NCBI GenBank assembly: GCA_029706075.1
Contig: JAINUG010000148.1
Coordinates: 1,820,939 to 1,884,938, forward strand
Source of the DNA: Aldrovandia affinis
Lineage: Eukaryota > Chordata > Actinopteri > Notacanthiformes > Halosauridae
Length of the DNA: 64,000 nt
Direction: 5' to 3'
A program made the translations under genes and the position numbers. The notes under the pieces are model-generated. The model saw nothing but the letters and a program-made list of their open reading frames with translations, was not told where the DNA came from and made no database searches. Numbering within the stretch: position 1 is the first letter of the stretch; each line of letters starts with the position of its first letter. Of this stretch, positions 22,786 through 37,315 are shown one piece after another.

Positions 22786-23389
22786 ATATCTGGTTGCTTT
22801 AAATAGATTTGATTGTTTAAAAATAAGAGACAAGAGGCTGCAAGGTTTTTTATACTTAAATGAAACGTTTTTGTAATAACCAAACCTACGTGTTTCAGTC
22901 GCACGCTCGTCAATCTCACGATACAGTCAGAAACAGATCCAGGATGATGATCAGAGGGAAGTGCTCTGCCTCCCGTTATGGTAGCTCCCCAGGCTTCTTC
23001 TGCTACGCACTCTATTGTCACCTGCGGCCTGTCCGACACAATTAAGCCAACCTAAGCCAACAAAAAAAAAAAAAAACATGTTTACAAAACCATGGGCAAT
23101 TTCCAACAGATCAATACCGCATCCCTGTCTATGCCTTCAAAGCGCTTTCTTGGCAAAAGTTTTCATAGAGTCTGATTGGTTTCAGGAATCATATTATCGG
23201 CCATGACAGGAGAAAGAGCTTGCTAATCTACAGCCGGCTGTCTGATTGGCCAGGAGCTGCAACCATGACATGGGTCAGAGAACCGGTTTAGAATAGTAAA
23301 CCGAAGCCAAGCAAGCCAAGATCTCACTCCTTTGCGCTGCTAGAAATGGCGAGCATATATGTGCGTCCACAAACACACAAACAAACACA

Positions 23390-23429
<40 letters not shown>

Positions 23430-26400
23430 GACAAACACTCCATATAAACGATCCTACACTGATAGGAGTGCTGTCTTCATCCTGAAAGTCAAGAATAAGC
23501 ATTACATCATGTTTCTAAGAATCCTCTGACGGCAGTGGCATATGAAACAGATCGCATCCAAGGCAACACAAAAGCACGTTTCATACTTTATAGCGAACCG
23601 TATTAAAATCATGGATGTTTAACTCCCCCCAGAAAAACCCTTCTCAAAACAAGTCTAATACTAACCCTTTTTTAACCAAGGACTACCTCAGGAACAAGTC
23701 GGGTTCGAGTCATCACTAGAGTGAACGTAGGAGGCTGTGGTGATCTGTCGCCACAGGACACCGAAGGCCATTTTAATTCCTTAAACACTAGTATTGTTCT
23801 ACAGAAGGATTTCTTCAGTTTGCCTTAACCTGGCTGATTCATGTTTTGCTGTTTGTGATAGGACACAGAGGTGCGATGCTCTTTGTTCGTTGTAGCGGTG
23901 GCATAGAGGTCTTGACATCCATACGAATTAGAAGTCACGGTGTGTGCTTTTTGAAAACTCCTGCCAGATAGCCCAGGATTAACCAATCAAGTTGCATGAA
24001 CCAGTCGCTGTTTCAGCGCCACGCTTGTGGCCAGTTCGCCCTTGAGACGATCATGTTTTTGGTGTTGGAAACACAGCGGGGGGGGAAACTTGCATTTTCT
24101 TTGAACATGACAGGCTTTTAATGTATGTGCCAGATTTACAGCTGATTTCCTATTCTTAGTGGCAACAAGCTGCACTTGACAAAGTCTATTTTTTCCATTT
24201 TGTATAAAGGTATATTCTTTCAATCTGCATTTTATTTTCATTGGGGTTTTTTGTTGGTTTTTTTTAACAACTGTTTACACGAGCCTATAATGTTGTGCCT
24301 AATACAGTGATACGGCATTATAGATATTTATTTTTCCTTTGTGATAATTCAAGATCCCCTGAAAATAGAGTGGAGGAAACTGATGAAAAAGATTTACGCA
24401 CTTGATCCTTGGAGTTGCATCAGCTAGCTGCCTTTTTGTTTCTCTTAGATGTGAAAAGCGTTTGCTGTACAGTATGAGCGTACGTCTCGCAGACTGTGAG
24501 CTGTAGGCGTACGGAATTTGGTTGCGCATCTCGCTGCACACCCCAGAATGCAAAGGGGCAGGCATCCCTGCTCTTAGTTGTGAGAATTTATGACTATTCC
24601 TTGCAATGGTTGTGAGGCACAGAGCTAAGCCTTTCATGCATTTAGAGATTATTAACTAGAATACATTTTCAAATAGCAGAAACTAGAATGCAAATGCATC
24701 AATTGTGTTTGCATAATGACAACGATGATCACGAGAATACAGATGATAAGATAGCATTGATTTTCAAATTTGATGGAAACAAAAGCTGTTGCCCTCAGAT
24801 AATAACCTCACCATATTCAATGATCATTTGAGCTGGACTGTATCCAGTTGGCATAGATGTATACAGCATCATTGCGTGCAGTTAAGTAGTGCGGCTGAAT
24901 CACCTGAGAGTGGCATAGCATTTACCCATGAACATGATCTTCAAGTTGCCATGGAGATTAAGTATTGTTTCCAAGGTTCCCGGCTCCCTTTCAGTCTCAC
25001 ACACACATGCTGTACATCAAAGTTTGCTTCTAGGGAAATGTTACCTCCACATTTTGGTGGTTTTTGAATGCATTTGAGTGTTTTTTTTTTTGTTGTTTTT
25101 TTGTTTTTGTTTTTTTACCTCTGACAAGTGGGAAGTGTTTGGAAATATAAAGATACCAAAATTAAGATGGGTTCTCCTGGCGATCCATATTGAAAAATCT
25201 GAAAGCGTGGCTTATTGCAGAAAAACATGTCCTTGAATTGAAATTATGTACAAAGTAATGCATTTTGAAACAAAGACCTGTAAATAGAAACAAATGTGTA
25301 AATAAATACTATATGACCGAACAAATTGTGTCAAAAGCCTCCTTATTCCATTAATTCCAGACACCAAGCATACAAATGCAGGATTTTCAAACAATTCTGA
25401 AACATAAGCAAATTATTTGCATATTAATAAACTTCATATGATAAAACAAGACACAGCAGTTATGTTGTACATCCTGCAGTTTGTATGTAAATGTGTATGG
25501 ACAATGTGGTCAGAGAAAGATTTACTTTTGTATTTTCACACTTTGTATTATGTGCATATTCATAAGGCATACATTGCATACAGGCATACTCCTAACATAA
25601 GAACATAGCTTTCCACTTTATAAAAACTAATTTGCTTTGTGACAACAATATACTGCAGTGTTGTGCACCATGATACGCCACATTTTGTCATGAGAATCGT
25701 TTCATTATTCACACATGCAATACATCGCTCTATGCTAGCTGCCATGCAGCACTTTGGTAGTTAATGAATACTTATGAGTGGTAAGACTTGAATGCGTCGT
25801 ATATCCTTGTGAAGTGGCGCAGCCACCATTCTTGTTTGTGACCTCTTTCTCATTCATGACACTGTAAACACCACACCCTGGTCAAATGCACATTTAAAGT
25901 ATTTCTGTTACTTTAAAATACTTATTATAAAGGTATTTTAAATTGTTTATTTATGAACACAAATTATTTAAATGTTTGAATAGTGTTTGGAAATACGTGT
26001 AGAAATTATTTGAACCTATTTGAATGAAAGCAATCGAAATTGATTGTGTTGGAAGTTATTGATGTAGTACATTTTTGAAATGCTGTTAGATGTCATTGAA
26101 AATAGCCTCATGCTTAGTGCCTTTGTGTAGAATTTCAGCCAACTTGATTGATAGGTCTTTGGTAGAATTAGAACCAACATTGATAGGTGTTATTTTAAGT
26201 TTGAATTACCGCATGCACTGGTGTTAATGTCCAAAACATATCTTTCAACCGCATTTTCATCATTCATCAACAGGAAAATAAGCGCTTCGAAACCTTCGAG
26301 AACATTCTTCAACAACTTGCGGAAAGGAGACATTTATCCATTTATATGTTCTAAAATTAGTCAGCAGGCTTGTAAAGCAAAATAGGTCACATCTTCAGTC

Positions 26401-29400
26401 TGAAGAATTGATAAAAGTGGTATTTATTTTCTAGCATTTTTCTATGGACTTAGAAAGCCTTTCATTGCTCCCACTGCTGTCCATGCTTTGTGGTTTTGTG
26501 CCATCTACAGATGCTACGGAAGCGATTTTTCTCCTAATCTCTTCATCAGAGTTATTTATTGAAACACGGTAGAGCAGGGATCGCCGAACGGACTTCGCTT
26601 CCCAATACAGAATGCTTAATTTTTACATGCGTGTTTTTGTATTGCTCTTGTTGGTTAATACCTTACCTTCCCACGGTGAAGGAGGTCATTCAAATCCCAT
26701 CAATTCAAGTGTATGTTCAGTTGTTATAGTAACAATAATTACAACATTGTAATGTGTTCTACTGCTGCATAAATAAATGACTTGTGATGGACTGTCGCTG
26801 TCCCTCAGGTACTGTGACATGGGTTTGGGTAATTAGCGTTTTAATATATGCAGTGCTGTGAGAAGGGAAGGGGGGGGGGGAAGGGGTGCCTCTTGTTTGA
26901 CTGACTGTTGTTTGCAGTAGCGCGTAATTAAGACCCGGAGCACTGCAGACCGTTTAAATAAACGGAAAGGCATTTGAAAATGCTTAAGAATGCGCAGTGT
27001 GACTAAAGGGGGAATACGCTGAATTGGGGATTTGACATTTAAAGTTGTCGCTTTTTTTTGGCCTCGACTGTGCGCGCGAAGATTGCCGTGGTTCCAGTTG
27101 CCACCTGCGAACGTCGCAGACGTCGTCACGGTCACAGAAGTCACAGTCCTCAGAGGAAGCGAGAAGCGTCGTTGTCGCCGTTGTCTTTCAGACCTGTGCC
27201 CCAGTAATCACAGCCAGCCCCCTGCTGCAAAACAAGCACACTGAGTCCCCCGTGCATTTGCATGATTATCCACATGACTTTTAAACTCGGAATCAACCAG
27301 GAAACAGACCCACTTTCTCCTCTGTCCCAAAATAGCTCCCAATGTCATCCGGCGTGCGCGGAAATAACCGCGAGGGCCTGTGACAGAAGTGGCCGTTGCT
27401 TTGCGATCTAAGAAGCCATCTGAGAATTTGGTATCGGATCATGCAAGCGATACGTGATAACGACATAGCGAAAATAGTTCACTTAAACTGTTATCTAAAG
27501 GAACGTGCCGTGACAATCGAGGAGGATATTGCAGCGTTAACCTTTGTCCTTACAACTCTCACAGTAATGTGATTCACAGAGGGCCGTCCCTTACCCTTCT
27601 CACAAACCTGCATTTCTGCAATAGAAAGTAGTAGCAGATCAGACACAGGCAGTCTGTTTAAACAGTGAATTGGCTAATAGTCTATTAATGGGAGACATAT
27701 GGGATATGAAAAAACACTTGTTGTGTTTTGTTCTAACTCGAGTGGGGGTACCTCAAAATCTGAGGGCCCCTCCTCCTAGACTATAAAGCCTGCATTACAC
27801 GGCCACACCTCTTGTAGACTCACAAACGTCACAAGTCTTCACTGCTCAGGTGCAAAATTTGTCATATTTAAATAGAAGGCTTAAATCGAAAGAAATGGAG
27901 CCAGAAATAAGCAACTGAAATATTCAGAATACAAATCATGCATTCATGTAGCCATACCATCCTAAGTTCCCTTTTCTGTGATTCCGATATTCAGGTTATG
28001 TAAACATTCAACTGAAATTAATGTTTGCTGCTCTTTCTCAAAATGAAAAAGGCAGAATTTTATAGCCATGGTCAATCTGATCACTGTGTTAAGTTTTGTC
28101 CTTAACTTTAAGTAAGAAATGTGAACGAGGATCTTTTTTGCTCTCCACGCCATTAAAAGTTCTGCAGACACTGAAATGAACAAAACACATTATGTAAGAG
28201 TTGAAAAGAATGATATTTCTTAAAATCCCACAATTAACTTAATCTAAATGATTGTACATACATAGAGCCATGTTGGTGTAGATTGAATACATCACTAAAA
28301 CTGTCTTAAGTGTCGAATCAATTAGACCCTCTTTGATTTGCTCACAGAACTAAACATGCAACCAGAACTGTTTTAGACCAGATTTGTAAACATTCCGAAA
28401 TCCCAGGGACACACAAAGTTGTCCTATCACTACATTAGTAACACGATCTTAATACAGTTTCACCTCCAATGTAAGACATGCAAATATGAATAAAACTCAG
28501 TTTAAATTGAAGAGTTAAGGGCTTTACTGCCCAGTTCACAGTATGTCCACCATGACTCTTAAACGTTTTCTTTTTGCTAACGGTTACCATAGTACCCCAG
28601 GGTATGTGTCTTTAAATACCATCCTCCCCAACTGGTGAGATGACAATGCATGTTTCTGGTTGAGAAAATCTTGGAGATTTCAAACAAGAGAGGAGAGAGC
28701 AGGTTACACAACGGTGTGCTGAGAGCTATTTTGCTGAGCACGACAAACACAATAGATTTGTGACTTATTTATGAATGAGAAATCTAGACCAGACACCTGC
28801 AGTCGTAAATGGGATGGACATTGCTGCAGCATGACCAGGATAAATAAATATCATAGTACTGCATAGAAAATGAAGCTGGAATATAAATTAAACCGTATAT
28901 TAAACCTCCGTAAAGCACTCATGACGGGAAACTAGGCTTTGTGAGCTACTGAAGCGGTCAATCACACGTAAGAACCAATCCAAAGGGAAACACTATACTG
29001 TTCTTGTATCTTGTTCCAGCAAATTGTTGTTGATGGTGAAATACCACCATTTAATGTTTTTATAAAGCTTTGTACAAAATGATTTGATTTCCTGGAGGCA
29101 GTCAGAGGGCTTTGAGGGCACATTTATAGAAGTCCCATTTCTAAAGACTTCAGCTCTAAATGCGAAACACTATCAAGACTAGAGCAGTATTTGCTGTGTG
29201 TGTTGATTTTCCATTTCAGCTGAACTGAATTAATTAGCTCTGATTGAGCTTTTAATTGAATACTGATCTGTGTTTAACATCTCTTAGGTATAAATTAGCT
29301 TTAAGTCTTGTGTGAAAGAAATTGGTTGTTGTAGGTGTGTATTTGGGTTTATGCAAGTTGCAAGTAGAAGGGCTCATTCTACTTTTTTCAACCATATTAT

Positions 29401-30559
29401 CCTAATTTGGAGAAGGAGTAGAGATGGCTGCTCTCAGCTGTTCCTCATCTTTCCCACAACCTGGGAGCCCTTCAGGACCTTGGACAGCAGCCTCACATAC
29501 AGGCCTTAGGCTCATCAGCAATTAGCTCAAGTTCTGCACATTCCTTCATTAAGCCTGTTAGAAAGGCATAGTTGTGCCTTGTGGGAGGGATCTGTTTCTC
29601 CACTCCAACCCTCTTTTTGGCCTGCTGCTATTTGGTCTTGTTAGTGATCAGAAGATGCATGTTTCCAGTTCCTGTTCTGATCCTTCACTGTTTGGTTTTC
29701 TTGTTGTGTTTTTTTCACCCATGGACAGGAATAAAACTGCCATTGGCCAATCACGTCATTGTTTTATGGTTGTTTTTCATTTATCGACTCACCACCTAGC
29801 ATGCAGGCCACATCATTACTGTGCCACCCCCATAACATTACATTTGATGTATCGCCAATTTGTTTAAGTGGGATACATTAACAGAAATAATGTCAATAAA
29901 TGGCTATACCTTTATCATGCTGTGAATACTTCCACCCTTCCGACCACATATTCATTTCACAAAGAATTATAAGATATATAAAAGTAATATAAAAGTAAGG
30001 TACCTTTCAATTGACTGCAAACCCATATCACTATGATTCATTTTTGTATGAAAACAGGCATACATAGTGTTCCCCGGGACTAGGGTTAAAAAGCATCCAA
30101 TGAACTCCACAGTATAAGACCAGCAGTAACACAACATATGCTCTACACAGTGAATATATCTGCTTATTCCTCAGATCCCTGGTTTCCCGTTTCTCCAGTA
30201 AGACCTAGAAATTGGAGAACTTATTCAGGCACAGACGTTTGCAATATTTACAGTTTGAAAAAATGACAGGAACTTTCACATGAGTGGCACTTAATATGTT
30301 GTTTGGTGTTTAATGATAATGCAGCATGACAGCATAGTTTGTCTTTTGCAGAACGTATGCACCGGAGCTCTGTAAACGTGAGAAAGATTCCCTCAACGAG
30401 CAGTTTCCTTCTCTCACATGCATCGAACATATATCCTAGCCCTGTCTCATTAATGCATCGTGTGTGGTGTGCGCCAGCGTGTGTGATTATCCTCAGCGCT
30501 GCAGAATGGCTTCTCGCTATCAGCTCCCGTCTTGAGACACCGGTTGGTATGGCTGCCTG
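22786..30559. other. Downstream gene-free region, largely unique
   Basis: No coding exon was recognised. Low-complexity items are an A run at about 23061-23076, (CA)n at 23393-23425, T runs near 24250-24265 and 25080-25116, and a G run at about 26870-26880. Motif blocks near 29215-29270, such as AATTAATTAGCTCTGATTGA, are of the kind often found in conserved non-coding DNA. Conservation cannot be judged here. Confidence 0.5.
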
Positions 30560-31461
30560 CTAGAGGACGCAAATGCATCTTGCCCACGCTCAAAGTGAAG
30601 CAGATGGCTTGGAAGGCCACCTCCATCCCAAAAGGCTTTTTGGAAGGGTTGCCAGAAAAAAAGCCTCTATTGAGGGTAATCAACAAAAATAAGCGTCTGG
30701 AGTTTTCTAAATGGCATTGGAAATCAGATTGGAACTGGGTATTATGGTCACATGAGACCAAAATTGAGCACAGCAGTGGTGGGTTTGGCTCTGGAAAAAG
30801 GATACTTTTGTTGAAAATGTTAGAGCTACAGTGAAATATGGTGGTCTAGTGGATATGGATATGGAAGGTATGGTGGATCTTTGATGTTATGGGAATGTTT
30901 GCATCTACTATCCTGGGACATTAAAGGTCAATGGAATCATGAACTCCAGTAAGTTGCAAGACATTTTAGTCAAAAGCCTGGTTCCCTCAGAAATCAGATT
31001 TTTGGCCCAAATTAATCTTTCAGCAAGACAATGATCCCAAGCATACCTCAAAATCATCCAATAAATGGTTAAAGACAATGACAGAAATTCCTGCTTTGCA
31101 ATGCCCATCTCAGTCTTGAGATGAGAGCAGTCCACAAACGCAGACCAAAGGATCTTGAAAGATTGTATGGAATGGTCAAAGACAAAGGTCAGAATGGTCA
31201 AAGTCTCATAAAACACAATATATGACTCAGTAGTTTCCTTGCGAGAGGAAGGTGCAAAAAGTACAGAATATAGGGATAATTGGGACATATCTTTTGGGGC
31301 GAAAAATATTTCAATCTGAGCAATTTTCTCTGAGCAATTTTATTAGTATAAAGAATATTTACCATACAATAAAGCAATATAGCCTGTTACCTGTATTGTT
31401 TCTTTTAAGAAGCCTTCTTTGCTCGTCTTTATAAGGGTGTGAATAGTCTTGGAGGGTACTG
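30560..31461 (+). mobile_element. Degenerate Tc1-like element, same family as the second element at 13.4 kb
   Basis: Scattered transposase motifs survive: INKNKRLEFSKWHW, LWSHETKIEH (30640-30770), then GTLKVNGIMNSSKLQDILVK (about 30916-30975) and a QQDNDPKHT-like block around 31020-31045. The right end TAAGGGTGTGAATAGTCTTG then GAGGGTACTG is a worn form of the 13392 end read in reverse. No matching left end was found. Numerous shifts and stops. Confidence 0.7.
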
Positions 31462-34400
31462 TTCTGGAGACGTGGAACAGCAGTGAACGGACGCCTTGAC
31501 AGACACAAGGACAGATGCCATAGGCGTCACACCTGCAGCGGGAAGCAGAGCTCCTGGCAGAGGGCAGAAGTCCCATGAGCCGGGGTAAGCGGGGCGGTCG
31601 GGGGACACTTTTTGTGAGGGGGGTGATGATAAGGCAGCTGAGGTCTGGGGAAGAGCAGTTCACTTCAAAGCCAGCTGCGCATGTGGGCGCTGCTTATCGC
31701 CTGATGAGTGTCTGCGGCGGTGCTTTAACCCGAGAATTCCCATGATCCTCTTCCACTCCCCTCCACTCGTCCCTATTTTTACCACACGCACACACACCTG
31801 CGCCCATGTCCCGAGCAGGAGGGACCACATTACTGCTGGTACTGATGGCCGACAGAGTGAAGGGGAACCTTCCCCCACACAAGCGGTTATTGCCAATGTC
31901 CCTTCAGTCGGGGTCCAGGGTGTTTTTACAGGAATGATTGAGCGGGAGAGGTTCAGAAGGAAAAACGTTAACATTCTAACTGGAAATCAATTTGAAATGA
32001 CTTCTATTTTTTATTTATTTTGTCCTTGGGTTGCACGTCCTTTATCGGCGCTTGACCATAATTCTGGTGCGGAGGGTTTTTCGGCCGGAGTCTGTAGTCT
32101 TACAGAGCAGAGGCCTCTTCGCGAGAGACGTGTAATAGCATATTGTGTTTGACGTGGCCGCGGGCTGAATGCATTCCGCAAGCCAAATGTCAACACGTAT
32201 TTAAATGTCCGTTCCTGAAATAACGCACGGGTCCTCAACGACGCTGTGACCGCTCAGACAACACACCGCTCAGCACACATCAGCGGGGGGAAAGGCGCGG
32301 TTTCCTCTGTGCGTGAGAAAAGAGCACGCATGGCCGCGCATGCCACGCTCAGGTTGAGAACGGGAACCTAATTCACCGGGAGCGCCATGGTCCCTGTGTT
32401 CATATGTAACGTACCGCTGGGTGTAGCCAGGCGGAGGGGGAGGTGACCGCCCGGAGTGGGCCGTGTACATTTTGGATGTGTTTGTTAGCGTGGCTACTTC
32501 CGCTTGGCTAGTTGGTCACACCGCTGCCCGCTCTGCTTTTCGCCTGCCTTGACATCCATCGACCCCGTTATGAGCCACCTCCTTATCGAGATCCGCCGTG
32601 CCCCACCTCTGATGTTGTCGGCCTTTTTGAAACAGTTTTGTGAGGAGGCCTCAGAGTCAGAACCCTGTTGGCGATTCATTATGCAGCTCACCTCGTTAAC
32701 GAATGTGATAAATATTCATCTTGTTTTCAGAAAGGCACTGCTGAATTTTAAGCGAAATTTTATTATAATCATAATATAATAATCATAAAATGCAGGCGGG
32801 GGCTTTTCACATGTAAGTACAGGATACGGTTAAATCTGTTTTGCAAACAATCGGTACGCCAGCCACTCCATTATGTATAGTTAATGTCTCACCCTGGCCT
32901 TGATTACCAACCACATCCATAATGGACAGGGTGTGAGGAGTAGGGGAGTGGGGAGGGGAAGAGAGGAGATGTAACCCTCCCACATGTTGGGGGGTGAGGA
33001 CAAGGTCAGAGGTCAAACAGGACCTCTGCGGTTATTATGACGCTTGATTTCACATGGGTAAGGATCAGGTTGGAGAGAAATGGGAAATGAGTGGTCAACA
33101 AAAGCGGGTTTACCCCTGAAAACATCACCCATAAGCTTGCAGACACACTCAACACCAAAAAGAAAATTGAGAGTACACTTTTAACACAGCAAGCATTTGA
33201 ATGTCTTACAGGGCTAAATAGACAAGCCACGTGAACTGGTGCTTTGACGTCGGTGATGATTTCAGCAAAGTGGAATGGTGACAGGGCTACTTGTCTTGAT
33301 GTGGATAGTTGTGAATTAGAGAGTGGAATGTGTCTCTGTGTACAGGATTTAATTTATTAGGGCTTGGGGTGGGGGGTGGGTAGAGTAATGTAGAGACAGG
33401 GAGGTTAGGGGGTGGGGAGTTAATTTGCTCCTGATTGGGGCCTTAAGTACCTGCTCTTGGCTGCACTGAACTGTGACCTGATTCTGGTGTGTCCTTGTTT
33501 CAGAGGTACGAGTTATCGGCTCCCGGTCCCGGCCGTGATGCAGGCTCTGGGTTTTGGGGGGGGGAGGGCGTGGTTTCCGCGTTCGCCATGCTCCGCTCCC
33601 CTCCCCTCTGGGCTGGAGGAGAACGTGTCCCGAGGCCCGCGGAGATTTCACGCCGCCCGCTTGCTAATAACCTCCCAAATCTCATCAATGGCGGCGCTTT
33701 TATCCGCCCGTCCCGTCCCGTCCCTCCCCTCTTAAACACGCATAATTGAATGTGATTAAAGAGGCTCTCAGATTAGTCCCCCCCCCACACGAACCCTCAA
33801 CGGCAGCGACTTCCTCGACAGTTTGTTTCAACTCTGCCTTTCATTAGAGGGACTCCGCGTCACCTTGTCGGAGATGTCTGAAGCACCCGGTGGCTGGCTG
33901 AGGAGCACAGCTTTCCCCAGCCTGTACATGTCTCCCCATAAACACTGGCTAAAGGCACACACACTTAAAATACCCTCCTAATGACTCAGGTTGCTTTTTA
34001 TAACTAGCGAAAAGGACAACGGCTCTGCTCTTAAATTGGGGTTTTCTGAATTGTTTTGTTTGAATTGCCTTTCATGTCTCCATTTATTCCCTGAAATCGA
34101 TGCTTAATGCTGAAATCGCACTTCATCATACTGAAGGGAACTTGAATAGGCTTAAAATGTCTAGATGCACCAGGGATATTTAAGAATGAAAGCTGGAACC
34201 TGGAGCTGAAGCTGAGAGCCTTCGCATCCTGGAGGGCATTTCAATTGTAGCCTCATCACCTTCTGTCTGCTCTCGGGTGTCTGTTTGGCATTGTGATGGT
34301 TAAATGCTTGCAGTTTTACATATTGGACCACAGTCAGAAACATGCAAATGGCACTGCTCAGAATCGCGTGATTCCAATCTGCTTCCTGGAGGATTTTTCT

Positions 34401-34817
34401 CATTCATTCTAGTTGATAATTGATTGTAGGATCTGAAATGGGTTCTAACTCATCGCCCACCTTGAGGAGTGTGGATAACTGCATGCTTTTACTGTGGGAT
34501 TTGTTTCCCAATCTACCTGTTCATGATAAGGACAGAGTCTTAATGCCTCTGTTTCATTTGGCTTTCACATTAGTGCCAGTAATAGAGTTCAGTGCATACA
34601 GGAGGGGCATGTGTGTGCTGATGGTATATATATATATACTGGTATATATACTGATCCAGCACAGCCTGGGTACTAGTCTACTCATTAATGATAGCCTTTC
34701 AGGCTGCATGTGGGTCTCTGTGGCTCAGTACGCTTAGATTGTTTTCAGTCTCCAATTCAGCCACAATTAAATCTTTCACCATGACATCAGTATTGAGTTT
34801 GAATGATATGTGAACCT
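31462..34817. other. Downstream gene-free region
   Basis: It contains a GC-rich patch at about 33505-33735 with homopolymer G and CCCGT repeats, a C run near 33779-33787, and an AT microsatellite at 34624-34656. No promoter or exon could be supported. Confidence 0.5.
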
Positions 34818-36070
34818 AAGAACATAAGAATACATAATGACAGGCCTTTTGGCCAATCTAGCCTTGTCATTTACCTACGATCTAGAGAATATCCAGAACT
34901 GCATTCAGCTTGGACATACCCCAAGCATCTCTGGTTGTCCTACGTGACCTGGCAAGCTGTTCCATGCATTGACAACTTTTTGTGTAAAAAAAAATACTTC
35001 CTGATATCAGTTTTGAATTTACTTTGAACTAATTTCAACCTGTGCCCTATGTATTTCACTTTGTTAATCCCTTTTATGAATGAAAAATATCAATCTAATC
35101 CTCCCCCTAGTCTCCTTGCTAAACTTGAATAGAATATGTCTTTCATACCAGAAACCAATTACAATACAATACACAGGTATTATATAACATCAATATAACC
35201 AATATAATCACAGGGTGGCAGGGGTGGCCACCATGCCAGGTAGTCAGTGGATTATACATTTATTGTTATTATATTATTACCAATAATCAAATAATACAAC
35301 ACATGAAAACAAAGTTAAACCAAAAATCTATAGTATAGGTAAAATAAAGAAAAGCCAGCACCAGTTTCTCCATATGGAAAAAACAGTCTACCTTTAGGCA
35401 TGGCAGGCTGTGCTTTTATAAAGTTCTAATGAAGGCAATGGCCAACACCTGTAGGTGAGGCCACTGCTGTCCAAGGTCCTGCAGTGCTCCCCAGGCTGTC
35501 AGAGGGAACAGGAATGCCTGACAGCAGCCTAAGGGGAGGCGCAGGCTTCTCCACTCCTCCCTCCCTGATTATATTTTTTGCTATATATCCCAGCCTCCTG
35601 ACGGCTTTTTCACTGCTACAGCACAATGCTTAGATCTTGACAGACTTTGATCAACTACTACTGCCAAGCCTTTTTCAAATTCAATGCATTCTAATTTTGC
35701 TTCTTGCATAAAATACATTACATTTTTATTTCCCGCATGCATAACTTTACATTTAGCTATATTGAATGCCATCTGCCAGGTTTCTGCCCACTTCTGGATT
35801 TTGTTTAAATTATCTTGGATTACATTAGTAGATTCCAAACTGTTGGCTAAACCCCCAAGTTTTGTATGATCTGAAAATGTAACGATTTTGGTACTAATAT
35901 CCCTATCAAGATCATTTAGCATGTCAATAAGGAAAAGCAGTGGTCCCAGTACTGATCCCTGTGGGACTCCACTGCTCACAGCACCTAGGTCTGATATGAT
36001 CCCTCCTACAGTTAGGTATTCTACCTTGCAGCTAATTTTGAATACACTCTGAAATAACCCCCTGGGAAAG
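34818..36070 (-). mobile_element. CR1-like LINE copy with dead reverse transcriptase, interrupted
   Basis: The 3' end on the - strand is the CATTATGTATTCTTATGTTC tail at 34818-34840. Upstream of it is the RT C-terminal region. The RT palm is at 35590-36060 and includes DLGAVSSGVPQGSVLGPLLF, then TFSDHTKLGG where the active-site FADD is normally found, then WAETWQMAFNIAKCKVMHAG. The second catalytic Asp is His here. A block of about 400 bases at about 35165-35570 does not match the element and looks like a later insertion. The 'TGATATCAGGAAGTATTTTT' segment is shared with the copy at 40665. Confidence 0.8.
35581..36060 (-). pseudogene. CR1-like reverse transcriptase palm fragment
   Basis: An open segment retains SGVPQGSVLGPLLFLIDML, NKIQKWAETWQMAFNIAKC and a worn VDQSLSRSKHCAVAVKK. 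These are conserved blocks of the CR1/jockey-type RT after motif A. It is incomplete at both ends and its active site is altered (SDH for ADD). Confidence 0.8.
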
Positions 36071-37315
36071 TAAGGCAATGTTGTAATAAATATCTTAATT
36101 GTTCTCATGTTCCACAGAGGAAACATGGTTCACTTTGTGCAAAGCAGCGGACAGTGGCCCTGTCCACATCACTGTTGTTCCAGATATCTCACTATTTAGT
36201 TCACTCCTTTTGCTTTCATTGGAAGGAACCAGGTTTAATAAAACAGGATTTGACTGTGGCGTATTCACGCATTGGTGCCAAACTGGGAATAGATAGTTTA
36301 CTTCTGGTTCAGTATCAATGCATGGATACACCAGAGCCTGATGATTCATTTGATTCATTTTTGTCAGTAGCCAATCAGTTTTCCTACACTAAGTCTGGGG
36401 GAAAGGTTGGGCTTGACATGGGACTGCTCTGCATATAGCCTGAAAGGCTAAAGCTACATCCCAAGCTGAGAACCTAGCTAGAGCCATATCCAATCCTGCT
36501 ATATTTATCACAATGCTTACCCTCACCACCTTACAACAGAATAATTGGTGCGGTCACTCATAATTTTATTTTCTGTTTTAGTCCAATCATATCATCAGAA
36601 ACCGTCATGGCATTATTGTGGACAAGGTGCTGGTGATTTAATATGCATGGGTTACTTTGATTGGTGGATCAAAGAATCGGTAACCTCATGACCACTTTCA
36701 GTCACTTGACATATTAAAACAGTTTTGTTTTGTGATCTGCCTAAGTACTCAAGTCCCCAGCTGAAACTGATAGGCAGTACAGATGGGTCATTGGCTTTAT
36801 TTTGTATTTTTTTGTCTCCCATGACCACGCTTGCGATGTAAAAACACTTATTCAATACAGACCCAAAGGCCCATTATTTACATATATGCAAATCAGTTTG
36901 CAAATCAGAGTACACAGAACAATGAATGAATGAATAGCATGCAACTCTGCAGCTGTTTGAAATAAACAATGCTTAAATTAACCTGACAAAGTGGTACAAA
37001 TTCAAGTATGTCTTTGTATTTGCATAAGGGCATACTGCCATAATAACAAATCATGCTTATTATAGTTCAATAGACTTGAATCATTGTATGTGTTTTATAC
37101 TGAAAACTAATAATCTAGTGAGGGGTGGGAACCTTGTTTCACTCCTGATTTCCTGTGCTGTACAAATAACAGCGAACGTCTTGTTGGCTTCTGGTGCAAA
37201 TTGTGCTGGAGGAAGATTTTTGAGAGTTCATCGCTGTAGGGGGTGAGGCAAGGGCTCTGGGCCAGTGCCACCAAATTGATTTGGTTGTGCCAAAATTTCG
37301 CAGTCCAACATAAAT
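36071..37315. other. Gene-free stretch between CR1 copies
   Basis: Short open frames on both strands at 36095-36438 show no domain. No repeat was recognised with confidence. Confidence 0.45.

Noticed and set aside
33505-33735. GC-rich patch as a possible CpG-island promoter
   Set aside because: It is largely homopolymer G and CCCGT repeats, with no exon or transcription start evidence nearby.
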